The notes beneath the pieces were generated by a model. That model was given only the letters and a program-made list of their open reading frames with translations. It had not been told where the DNA came from and made no database searches. From Chloroflexota bacterium (GTDB lineage Bacteria > Chloroflexota > Anaerolineae > 4572-78 > J111), in the NCBI GenBank assembly GCA_003695455.1, contig RFJF01000211.1, positions 1 to 7,348 of the forward strand: DNA of 7,348 bases. The letters run 5' to 3'. Of the stretch, positions 1 to 5,553 are shown in pieces. The position numbers were made by a program, and so were the translations under genes. How positions within the stretch are numbered: position 1 is the first letter of the stretch; every line of letters begins with the position of its first letter.

Positions 1-489
1 GGTAAGGGTAGGAGTGGCTGCCGAATTCAGCCCGGCTACCGGAGTTTCTGCCGGGTTGAGTCCGGCCAGCGGTGTATTTTCTGCCGGAGCTGCAGCTGTT
101 TCAATGATTTGCACGGTCAGCGGTTCAGATTCGCCGGCCACGTTGGCTGCGTTGAAGGCGCGCACCACCAGCGTGTGGCTGCCGGGGCTGTCCGGCGTCC
201 ACGGCTGAGAAACAATATACGGCGTGTTGGCCTGCGGTTCGGCGTTGGCATCTACCCACACCACCTGCCCGTCTACCACCAGTTCAACCCGCACCACGCC
301 CTGGCCGGCATCCACAGATACAGATTGAACCTGCGTTTCCCGGCCCATCAACAAAGATTGGCCGGCGGCAGGGCTTGAAATTGCGGCCGACGGTGTGCCG
401 CCGCTGTTGTTTGAAAACAGGCCCGGCAAACTGCACGCGGTCAGCAGAAAAGCGGTGATGATAAATACCCGGCGGGGTAATAGCTTCAT
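1..489 (-). CDS. Secreted lipoprotein with Ig-like domain, C-terminus cut by window edge
   Basis: The reading frame is open from ATG at 489 to the left edge of the window, giving 163 residues with no stop. The N-terminus is a classic lipoprotein signal: positive residues (MKLLPRR), a hydrophobic stretch, then the lipobox LTAC with Cys19 as the predicted lipidated residue. The mature protein should therefore be anchored on the outside of the membrane. Residues about 34-125 look like a bacterial Ig-like/Big domain: beta-strand patterns such as VVRVELVVDGQVV and SHTLVVRAFNAANVAGES, typical of domains that describe 'change in value' folds in surface proteins. A Pro/Ala/Thr-rich stalk with a 10-residue repeat follows and runs out of the window. 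GGAGT at 498-502 lies 8 nt before the ATG and supports this start. The function beyond surface attachment is unknown, because the domain that would define it probably lies beyond the edge. Confidence 0.85.
   Translation of the reverse strand, partial: MKLLPRRVFIITAFLLTACSLPGLFSNNSGGTPSAAISSPAAGQSLLMGRETQVQSVSVDAGQGVVRVELVVDGQVVWVDANAEPQANTPYIVSQPWTPDSPGSHTLVVRAFNAANVAGESEPLTVQIIETAAAPAENTPLAGLNPAETPVAGLNSAATPTLT
16..75 (-). repeat. 30-bp tandem repeat in lipoprotein stalk (two units)
   Basis: Two adjacent 30-bp units (46-75 and 16-45) encode TPLAGLNPAE and TPVAGLNSAA in the lipoprotein frame, followed by the start of another Thr-Pro stretch at 1-15. The units have diverged at the DNA level but keep the TP-x-AGLN-x-A pattern. 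This looks like a flexible spacer that grew by unit duplication. Whether more units exist to the left cannot be seen. Confidence 0.7.
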
Positions 490-525
490 TTAAAACAACT
501 CCACGGTTTGGTTTGGCAAGCGGGT

Positions 526-534
526 ATTATATCA
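526..534 (-). promoter_or_regulatory. Extended -10 promoter of the lipoprotein gene
   Basis: Read on the minus strand, 534 to 526 is TGA-TATAAT, a perfect extended -10 element (TGn plus TATAAT). Transcription would start near 519, leaving a leader of about 30 nt with the Shine-Dalgarno at 498-502. No good -35 is present at the expected place (TTCCCC at 554-549), which is tolerable for an extended -10 promoter. It suggests the lipoprotein is transcribed at least partly independently of the upstream signalling gene. Confidence 0.65.
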
Positions 535-549
535 CGCCTGCATCAGGCG
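535..549. promoter_or_regulatory. Palindrome in the promoter spacer, possible operator
   Basis: CGCCTG (535-540) and CAGGCG (544-549) form a perfect 6-bp inverted repeat around a 3-base centre (CAT). It occupies almost exactly the space between the -10 of the lipoprotein promoter and where a -35 would sit. That is a typical place for a repressor or MerR-type activator site. As RNA it could also be a small hairpin at the end of the upstream transcript, but no T-run follows it on the minus strand, so a terminator is unlikely. Confidence 0.4.
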
Positions 550-580
550 GGGAAAAGTACACCTGCGGCCGGGAGGGAAC

Positions 581-1549
581 TCAATTTGAAAGAATGTTCT
601 GCAACCGGTTGAGTACAGCGGCGTTGCCGGACAAAATCTGCCAATTTACCTCCTCGTTTGGGGCGGCAGATTGGTGCCGGTCCATTGGTGAAGTGACGTC
701 CCTGCGATTGAACCTGAGGGGAACCAAAGCGATGGTCACCGGCGCGGGTTCTGCCGGCGTTTCAGCCGTTGCCGGTGGTGAGCCGGGTGTTGCAAAAACG
801 TTGTCCTGAATAGCCAGCAAAATATTTTGCGCGGCGGCCTGCATGGCTTGGGGCAAATGTTCGGCGGGCGATTGGGCGCGGCTGCTGCCGGCCACCAACG
901 CCAGCACCAAATTATCCAGAATGTTGGCTGCCAGCAGGTCGTGGTCCTTTTCCGCCGGCGAACAAACCACCGGCAAAGCGTGAGAAGCAACCGGCAGCGG
1001 TTCGGTGGCAAACTGGGCCGCCGCCAGGTGCCCCAACGCGGCGCGTTGTTCGTCGCTCATTTGGCCCGTCGAGAGCAGCACGGTTCCGGTATTATCTGCC
1101 AAAAACGCAAACTCAACCCCAACCTGGTTGCCCAGCGAATCAAGCGTGGCGGTCATGATTTGAGACAAATCGCGGTAGCGTTCAAGGTGCTGGTGCAGCA
1201 GGGTGTCAACCAGCCGCAAAAAGGAGATAGGTTTAAAGGGGCGCAAAATCGGTTCAGCCATCAAGGTCCGCACATCGTTCCACAGGGTGCGGTGTTCTTT
1301 TTTGAGCATCAAAATAACCGGCACGCCGGGGTCAATGTACGTCACCGATTCGAGCAGTTCCAGGCTGTCCACGCCACTAATTTCAAAATCAACGATTATC
1401 AGGTTGTAGGCCCGTTTTGCCAGCTCGTGCAGCGCCTCAAATCCGTCGCTCACAACTTCAACCTGGCAGGAGTTGACCAGATGGCCCAAACTCCGGCGCA
1501 GGGGGCGGTCAATGTTGGCGCGGTCACAAACCAGTAGAATGTTTTTCAT
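581..1549 (-). CDS. Response regulator: degenerate receiver domain plus roadblock/LC7-like domain
   Basis: The protein has 322 residues. Residues 1-120 are a CheY-like receiver: ILLVCD at 4-9, phospho-acceptor Asp54 in LIIVDFE, and the conserved Lys106-Pro107 of KPISFL. Two usual residues are changed: the acidic pair is Cys8-Asp9, and the switch Thr/Ser after strand 4 is Leu82. Residues about 128-250 resemble a roadblock/LC7 domain (FAFLADNTGTVLLSTG, then a helix with AALGHLAAAQF, then LDNLVLALVAG). Such domains regulate small Ras-like GTPases of the MglA type in bacteria. A Pro/Ala-rich linker (255-272) and a 50-residue tail of unknown role follow. No output DNA-binding domain is present, so signalling by protein contact is likely. 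The ATG at 1549 has no clear Shine-Dalgarno. The roadblock assignment rests on pattern recognition only. Confidence 0.85.
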   Translation of the reverse strand: MKNILLVCDRANIDRPLRRSLGHLVNSCQVEVVSDGFEALHELAKRAYNLIIVDFEISGVDSLELLESVTYIDPGVPVILMLKKEHRTLWNDVRTLMAEPILRPFKPISFLRLVDTLLHQHLERYRDLSQIMTATLDSLGNQVGVEFAFLADNTGTVLLSTGQMSDEQRAALGHLAAAQFATEPLPVASHALPVVCSPAEKDHDLLAANILDNLVLALVAGSSRAQSPAEHLPQAMQAAAQNILLAIQDNVFATPGSPPATAETPAEPAPVTIALVPLRFNRRDVTSPMDRHQSAAPNEEVNWQILSGNAAVLNRLQNILSN

Positions 1550-1571
1550 AAAAGGTTGCCCGGTTGGATGT

Positions 1572-1766
1572 AATTTACAATCTTATTAACGGACACATAC
1601 TCAATTTGTCTCTGATTTATTCACCCGGTGCAGGTTGCATGTGGCAAGTGGCAGGCAAGAGAGTGTACGTGCAACCTGTCACTTGCAACAATCGGGCAAA
1701 AAAGCAATGGTACAGGCCAAATTTCGTGTCAAACAGAAAGGGTGTCCGTTAGCAAGATTTACAATT
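1572..1766. repeat. Divergent pair of a 25-nt split motif (imperfect inverted repeat)
   Basis: The left arm (1572-1596) read on the minus strand and the right arm (1742-1766) read on the plus strand share the order GTGTCCGTTA, 2 variable bases, AAGATT, 3 variable bases, AATT. Twenty of 25 positions agree, with all differences in the two variable blocks. The arms are 145 bases apart, and each points towards the gene downstream of it. A weaker match (roughly half the bases) continues inward for about 20 bases. It could be a duplicated regulator-binding site serving divergent genes, or the ends of a decayed MITE-like element of about 195 bp. No target-site duplication is evident. Confidence 0.6.
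1628..1688. repeat. TTGCAACC-type heptad repeats in opposing orientation
   Basis: Four consecutive heptads at 1628-1655 (GTGCAGG, TTGCATG, TGGCAAG, TGGCAGG) are oriented against three at 1668-1688 (CGTGCAA, CCTGTCA, CTTGCAA). The perfect 9-bp arms CAGGTTGCA (1631-1639) and TGCAACCTG (1670-1678) could form a stem over a 30-base loop. The same word family appears again in the gap at 3221-3259. I regard it as a dispersed short intergenic repeat of the genome; its role is unknown. Confidence 0.55.
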
Positions 1767-1852
1767 TAAACAGTTCAATTATAGAACAAACCAACGGTCT
1801 TATCCGTAAAGATAACGTAAATTCGCGGCAAAAAAATAGGACTTTTGGGCCT

Positions 1853-1898
1853 TTGGCGGCTTGCCGGTACGGCAGACGCATTGACAATTTGCCGCCAA
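1853..1898. promoter_or_regulatory. Nested dyads around the DUF445-gene promoter, possible operators
   Basis: TTGGCGGC (1853-1860) and GCCGCCAA (1891-1898) are perfect 8-bp inverted arms 30 bases apart. Inside them TGCCG-GTA-CGGCA (1862-1874) is a second dyad. The right outer arm lies in the spacer between -35 and -10 of the promoter, and the inner dyad sits just before the -35. This layout suits a regulator that bridges or blocks the promoter. In an RNA reading through from further upstream the same bases could fold into a hairpin. Confidence 0.4.
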
Positions 1899-1909
1899 CA
1901 GACTATCTT
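1881..1909 (+). promoter_or_regulatory. Sigma-70-type promoter of the DUF445 gene
   Basis: TTGACA at 1881-1886 is a perfect -35 box. After 17 bases comes TATCTT (1904-1909), which matches TATAAT at positions 1, 2, 3 and 6. Transcription would start near 1916, leaving a leader of about 27 nt that contains the ribosome-binding site AAAGGTGG (1928-1935). This promoter lies downstream of the far-upstream TTG at 1845, which argues against that codon as a start. Confidence 0.65.
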
Positions 1910-1943
1910 TTTGGCAGTGAATCTTGTAAAGGTGGATAATTTT

Positions 1944-3212
1944 GTGAACGTGCAAACTCAAAACCCGTTAAACGTCATAGATTTTCAGCACGATCAGGGC
2001 CGTCAAGTTGAGTTGAACCGGATGAAGCTGATTGCCACGGCAATGCTGGGGCTGGCAATTGTAATTTTTGTGGTGGCCTCACTGTTTGAAGAGCAAGCAG
2101 TGTGGATTGGCTTTGTGCGCGCCGCCGCCGAAGCGGCCATGGTGGGCGCCATTGCCGACTGGTTTGCTGTCACTGCGTTGTTCCGCCATCCGCTGGGGCT
2201 AAAAATTCCGCACACCGCCATTATTCCCCGCCGGAAGAACAGCCTGGCCCTGCAATTTGGGCAGTTTGTGCAAAATAACTTTCTGTCTGAGCAGGTCATT
2301 GCCGACAGGCTGCGCTCGGTGGATATTGCCCGCTCGGTGGCGGTGTGGCTCAGCGCGCCGGCCAACAGCCGGGCCGTGGCCGGCGTGGTGGCGGCGGTCA
2401 TTCGGGGGGTGCTGCAAGTTGTGCGAGACGAGGATGTGCAGCACATCATTGAGCGCGGGCTGGCGGCGCAAATCCGCGCCGTGAAGGTTGCGCCGCTTAC
2501 GGGCAGTGTACTGTCGCTGCTACTCTCCGGCGAGCGCCAGCAGGAACTGCTCAACGGCATCATCAAGGTGATGTCCGGCGTGCTGGAAGAAAATCAGGCC
2601 ACCTTCCGCGCCCAAATCAGAAAAGAAACGCCGTGGTGGCTGCCCGACGCCGTTGACAACAAAATTTACGAAAAAATTGTGATGGGGCTGGATAATATGA
2701 TGCAAGAGGTCAGCGCCAACCCCGAGCATCCCCTGCAAGTCAAATTCAACGAAGTGCTGACCTCGTTCATCACCGATCTGCAGACCTCGCCGGAACTGAT
2801 TGAGCGCGGCGAGCAGTTGAAGGAGGAATTTCTGGAAAATCCCGGCGTGCAGGAGTTTGCGTCATCGCTATGGCTGGACCTCAAAACATCGCTGCTGGAT
2901 TACAGCAACAACCCCGAAGCCGGCCTGAGTACCCCCATCCAGAAATTTGGCGTTGCCCTGCAAAATGACCCTCCCCTGCTGGAAAAAATCAACCGCTGGC
3001 TGGAAGAAGCAGTGCGTTACCTGGTGCGCAGTTACGGCCACGAAGTTGGCGAAATGATTACCACCACCATCACCGAGTGGGACACGGAGTCAACCTCGCG
3101 CAAAATTGAATTGCAGGTGGGCAAAGATTTGCAGTATATTCGCATTAATGGCACGATTGTGGGCGGGCTGGTGGGGTTGGTTATTCACACCCTGGCCGTG
3201 CTGTTTTTGTAG
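1944..3212 (+). CDS. DUF445 family membrane protein
   Basis: The protein has 422 residues from GTG at 1944, chosen because AAAGGTGG sits 8 nt upstream and a promoter sits just before that. ATG at 2022 (MKLIATAML) is a possible alternative. A membrane helix spans about residues 29-49. The DUF445 signature follows: AAAEAAMVGAIADWFAVTALF (59-79, itself hydrophobic), RHPLGLKIPHTAIIPRRK (81-98), and NNFLSEQVIADRL. A long helical, charged middle follows. The C-terminus VGKDLQYIRINGTIVGGLVG (392-411) is the strongly conserved end of the family and leads into a last membrane helix. The family (YjiN-like) has no established biochemical activity; the fold suggests a membrane-anchored helical scaffold. 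Only 58 bases separate it from the MutS-like gene, so shared transcription is likely. Confidence 0.9.
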   Translation: MNVQTQNPLNVIDFQHDQGRQVELNRMKLIATAMLGLAIVIFVVASLFEEQAVWIGFVRAAAEAAMVGAIADWFAVTALFRHPLGLKIPHTAIIPRRKNSLALQFGQFVQNNFLSEQVIADRLRSVDIARSVAVWLSAPANSRAVAGVVAAVIRGVLQVVRDEDVQHIIERGLAAQIRAVKVAPLTGSVLSLLLSGERQQELLNGIIKVMSGVLEENQATFRAQIRKETPWWLPDAVDNKIYEKIVMGLDNMMQEVSANPEHPLQVKFNEVLTSFITDLQTSPELIERGEQLKEEFLENPGVQEFASSLWLDLKTSLLDYSNNPEAGLSTPIQKFGVALQNDPPLLEKINRWLEEAVRYLVRSYGHEVGEMITTTITEWDTESTSRKIELQVGKDLQYIRINGTIVGGLVGLVIHTLAVLFL

Positions 3213-3220
3213 CCCCGGCC

Positions 3221-3259
3221 CAACCTTGTAACTTGCAACCTTGCAGCCCTGCAACCCTG
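3221..3259 (+). repeat. Octad/heptad CAACCTTG tandem repeat between genes
   Basis: Five consecutive units fill most of the 58-base gap: CAACCTTG, TAACTTG, CAACCTTG, CAGCCCTG, CAACCCTG. They belong to the same word family as the heptads at 1628-1688. The array leaves no room for a normal Shine-Dalgarno before the next gene and does not form a strong hairpin by itself. Confidence 0.7.
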
Positions 3260-3270
3260 AAAATTAACCC

Positions 3271-5103
3271 ATGACCAAATCTTCCCGGCAACACGCCCTG
3301 CAACATCAAATTAACCGGCTGGATTGCCGGCTGGCCCGCCTGCAATCAGAAAGTAACCGTTGGTCGTGGATTCGGCTGGCAGCCGTGTTTGGCGGCGGGC
3401 TGGCAAGTGCCGCTCTCTTTTTTGTGGCCGGCGGCGTGCTGTTTTGGGCAATGTTGATTATAACGTTGCTGGCTTTTGGTGGCGCGGTTTTTGCCCACCG
3501 CCAAATCAACGCCGCCATTGACCGCCACCAAATCTGGCGGCGCATCAAACAGGCGCAATTGGCCCGCATGACACTTGATTGGGCCGCCATTCCCGGCCGC
3601 GCCCGCTTTGCCCCCCGTGCCGAACACCCCTTTGAAGCCGACCTTGATTTGGCCGGCGAAGTCTCGCTGCACCGGCTGCTGGACGTGGCCGTATCGCACG
3701 AAGGCAGCGCCCTGCTGCGCAATTGGCTGACCGACCCCGCCCCCAACCTGGCAGACATCACCCGCCGCCAGCAACTGGTGCAGGAGTTGATTCCGCGCAG
3801 CCTCTTCCGCGACCGGCTGATTCTCAACGCCACGCTTGCCTCCGGCACGCGCCGCCTGTTTGAATCGCACCGGCTGACGGCATGGCTTGAGCAGTACCGC
3901 CCCGCGCCGTCGTTGCGCGGCTGGTTGCTGTTGTTTGGCGGGCTGGCGCCGGTAAACGTGCTGCTGCTGGCGCTCAACTTGGCCGGGCTGGCTAACCCGG
4001 CCTGGAATGTGTGGTTTGTTTTGTACTTTGGCGGGCTGCTGCTACTCAATTCCCGCCATATTGGCGACACGTTCAGCGAGGCGGTCTATTTGCAGGCCAC
4101 GCTGGCCCAGTTGAGCGCCGTGTTTCAGCAACTCGAAGGCTTCAGCTACCGGAACGCCCCCCACCTGAAAAAACTGTGCGTCCCCCTGCTGTCTGCCCAA
4201 CAGCGTCCCTCGCGGCAAATGGCCCGCGCCGGCCGCATTGCGTTTGCCGCCGGCCTGCGCCAAAATCCGGTGCTGTGGCTGCTGCTCAACGCGGTGCTGC
4301 CGTGGGATGTGTGGGTGGCGCACCGGCTCAACCATCACAAAGCCAAACTGGCCGGCTGCGCGCCGGACTGGATGCAGGTCTGGTTTGAACTGGAGGCGCT
4401 CGGCGCGCTGGCAAACCTGGGCTGGCTCAATCCGCACTACACCCTGCCCCGTGTTTCTGCCCGGCCGTCGCGCGGTATGTTTTGGGCCGATGAGTTGGGC
4501 CACCCGTTGCTGCCGGACGAATACCGGGTGTGCAACACTTTTGCGCTGGCCCAACCGGGCGATGTGGCCCTGATTACCGGCTCGAACATGGCCGGCAAAA
4601 GCACCTTTCTGCGCACGGTCGGCCTGAATCTGGCGCTGGCGTTTGCCGGCGGCCCCGTCTGCGCGGCACAGATGGAAACAGGGCTGTTCCGGCTGTTCAC
4701 CAGCATCAAAGTGACCGATTCTGTGACCAACGGTATCTCCTACTTTTACGCCGAAGTGAAACGCCTGCGCGCCCTGCTGGCAGCCCTGCACAACGAGCAG
4801 GCAGCGCCCCTGTTCTTTTTGATTGATGAAATCTTCCGTGGAACCAACAACCGCGAGCGTTTCATCGGCAGCCGGGCCTACATCCGGGCGCTGGCCGGGC
4901 GGCGCGGTGTGGGGCTGATTTCTACGCATGACCTGGAGCTGGCCAAACTGGCCGACGAACTGCCGGCTATCCACAATTACCATTTTAAAGATGACGTATC
5001 CGGCGACCGGATGACGTTTGATTACCGGCTGCAACCCGGCCCCTGCCCCACTACCAACGCCCTCAAAATTATGGCCCGGGAAGGGTTGCCGGTAGATGGA
5101 TAA
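3271..5103 (+). CDS. Membrane-anchored MutS-like ATPase
   Basis: The protein has 610 residues. The C-terminal third is a MutS ATPase domain: Walker A GSNMAGKST at 437-445, the segment TSIKVTDSVTNGISYFYAEV at 477-496, Walker B LFFLIDE at 514-520 followed by GTNNRER (524-530), the switch STHD at 551-554, and the typical ending DYRLQPG...TTNALKIM. Upstream are helical lever-like regions. Four hydrophobic segments at about 33-53, 56-75, 217-240 and 245-262 predict membrane insertion, which true MutS lacks. The N-terminal mismatch-reading domain (Phe-x-Glu) and a C-terminal Smr nuclease domain are both absent, so classical mismatch repair and MutS2 activity are unlikely. Similar membrane MutS relatives are annotated in other bacteria, without a known role as far as I recall. 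The ATG at 3271 has no clear ribosome-binding site, which fits coupling to the gene before it. Confidence 0.9.
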   Translation: MTKSSRQHALQHQINRLDCRLARLQSESNRWSWIRLAAVFGGGLASAALFFVAGGVLFWAMLIITLLAFGGAVFAHRQINAAIDRHQIWRRIKQAQLARMTLDWAAIPGRARFAPRAEHPFEADLDLAGEVSLHRLLDVAVSHEGSALLRNWLTDPAPNLADITRRQQLVQELIPRSLFRDRLILNATLASGTRRLFESHRLTAWLEQYRPAPSLRGWLLLFGGLAPVNVLLLALNLAGLANPAWNVWFVLYFGGLLLLNSRHIGDTFSEAVYLQATLAQLSAVFQQLEGFSYRNAPHLKKLCVPLLSAQQRPSRQMARAGRIAFAAGLRQNPVLWLLLNAVLPWDVWVAHRLNHHKAKLAGCAPDWMQVWFELEALGALANLGWLNPHYTLPRVSARPSRGMFWADELGHPLLPDEYRVCNTFALAQPGDVALITGSNMAGKSTFLRTVGLNLALAFAGGPVCAAQMETGLFRLFTSIKVTDSVTNGISYFYAEVKRLRALLAALHNEQAAPLFFLIDEIFRGTNNRERFIGSRAYIRALAGRRGVGLISTHDLELAKLADELPAIHNYHFKDDVSGDRMTFDYRLQPGPCPTTNALKIMAREGLPVDG

Positions 5104-5111
5104 TCAATAAT

Positions 5112-5132
5112 CGTTGCCGGAGGCGGCGTTTT
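5112..5132 (+). terminator. Weak terminator-like hairpin after the MutS-like gene
   Basis: CGTTGCC (5112-5118) and GGCGGCG (5122-5128) can pair over 7 positions, two of them G-U, around a 3-base loop, followed directly by TTTT (5129-5132). It starts 8 bases after the stop codon. The stem is short and the T-run only four, so termination would probably be partial. Confidence 0.4.
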
Positions 5133-5142
5133 GTGCTACGAT
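5114..5142 (+). promoter_or_regulatory. Promoter of the Cys-rich / phosphatase / nei unit
   Basis: TTGCCG (5114-5119) and TACGAT (5137-5142) are 17 bases apart, each matching the consensus at 4 of 6 positions. TGC directly before the -10 gives an extended -10 element. Transcription would start near 5149, about 20 nt before the ATG at 5170. The -35 lies inside the terminator-like hairpin, so the end of one transcript and the start of the next share the same bases. Confidence 0.45.
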
Positions 5143-5169
5143 GGGGTAACTCAACGGAGAGGTTTGCAA

Positions 5170-5553
5170 ATGGAAAACGCCGTGTGCGAGCGTTCAACCT
5201 ACTGCCTCAATTTTTGGCTGGCGGCCCGCCCCACCTGTGATGAGTGCGGTACACTCATCAACATGAATCATTTTCACAACACACGCCGCCACTATCGAAT
5301 TTGCCACGCCTGTTTTGAGCGCCATCTGCCGGCCATTGCCGCCGGCAGCTACACCCCCCAAACGCTCACCACCGGCGAGGTCCGCGCCTGCCTGAATTAC
5401 CAAAAATGCTTTGCCCGGCAGCCGTTTGAAATGTACACCCCAAAAATATGCGACCACTGCCGCCGGCACGCCCCGCCGGAACATTACCACGACATTCAAA
5501 AAAATATTCGGCTTTGTTTGCAGTGCTACCAAACCTTGAACGGTGATGCGTGA
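5170..5553 (+). CDS. Small protein with two copies of a six-cysteine (zinc-ribbon-like) module
   Basis: The protein has 127 residues from ATG at 5170, supported by GGAGAGG at 5156-5162, 7 nt upstream; an in-frame TTG at 5131 lies upstream of the likely transcription start. It has 12 cysteines in two matching sets: C6-x5-C12, C23-x2-C26, C45-x2-C48, and then C74-x5-C80, C94-x2-C97, C116-x2-C119. In both copies exactly 18 residues separate the two CxxC pairs, and the same inner pattern recurs (HFHNT..RHYRI and HYHDI..KNIRL). Each CxxC-x18-CxxC unit should bind one zinc ion; the extra C-x5-C pair may help bind metal or form a disulfide. No signal peptide or helix-rich membrane segment is seen, so the protein is probably cytoplasmic. 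I do not recognise the family. It overlaps the next gene by one base (TGATG), so it is probably co-translated with the phosphatase. Confidence 0.85.
   Translation: MENAVCERSTYCLNFWLAARPTCDECGTLINMNHFHNTRRHYRICHACFERHLPAIAAGSYTPQTLTTGEVRACLNYQKCFARQPFEMYTPKICDHCRRHAPPEHYHDIQKNIRLCLQCYQTLNGDA

Larger units (their letters stand above)
1550..1943. other. 394-base divergent control region
   Basis: No gene is supported here. From left to right it holds a copy of a 25-nt split motif (1572-1596), TTGCAACC-type heptads (1628-1688), the second, inverted copy of the split motif (1742-1766), an AT-rich stretch, and then dyads and a sigma-70-type promoter for the plus-strand gene. I found no convincing promoter for the minus-strand receiver gene. 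Short open frames crossing the region have no ribosome-binding site or protein-like composition. Confidence 0.7.

Noticed and set aside
827..1537. 236-residue plus-strand open frame over the receiver gene
   Set aside because: It mirrors the minus-strand receiver-roadblock gene. Its Gln/Arg/Gly-rich composition is that of an antisense shadow.
1628..1688. CRISPR-like array
   Set aside because: The units are 7 bases with no spacers, change orientation midway, and no cas gene is present.
1778..1783. TATAAT on the minus strand as the -10 of the receiver gene
   Set aside because: No -35-like hexamer stands 16-18 bases upstream, there is no TGn extension, and it would leave a leader of more than 200 nt.
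1758..1785. TTTACA-N16-TATAGA as a promoter for the DUF445 gene
   Set aside because: A better promoter lies closer to the start (1881-1909). TTTACA overlaps the split motif and the -10 matches only 4 of 6 positions.
1845..1943. Upstream TTG start extending the DUF445 protein by 33 residues
   Set aside because: It lies upstream of the TTGACA-N17-TATCTT promoter, has no ribosome-binding site, and the extra residues do not resemble the family. GTG 1944 has a good Shine-Dalgarno.
4042..5034. 330-residue open frame on the minus strand inside the MutS-like gene
   Set aside because: It is antisense to an unambiguous ATPase gene, its translation shows no domain, and long antisense frames are common in GC-rich coding DNA.
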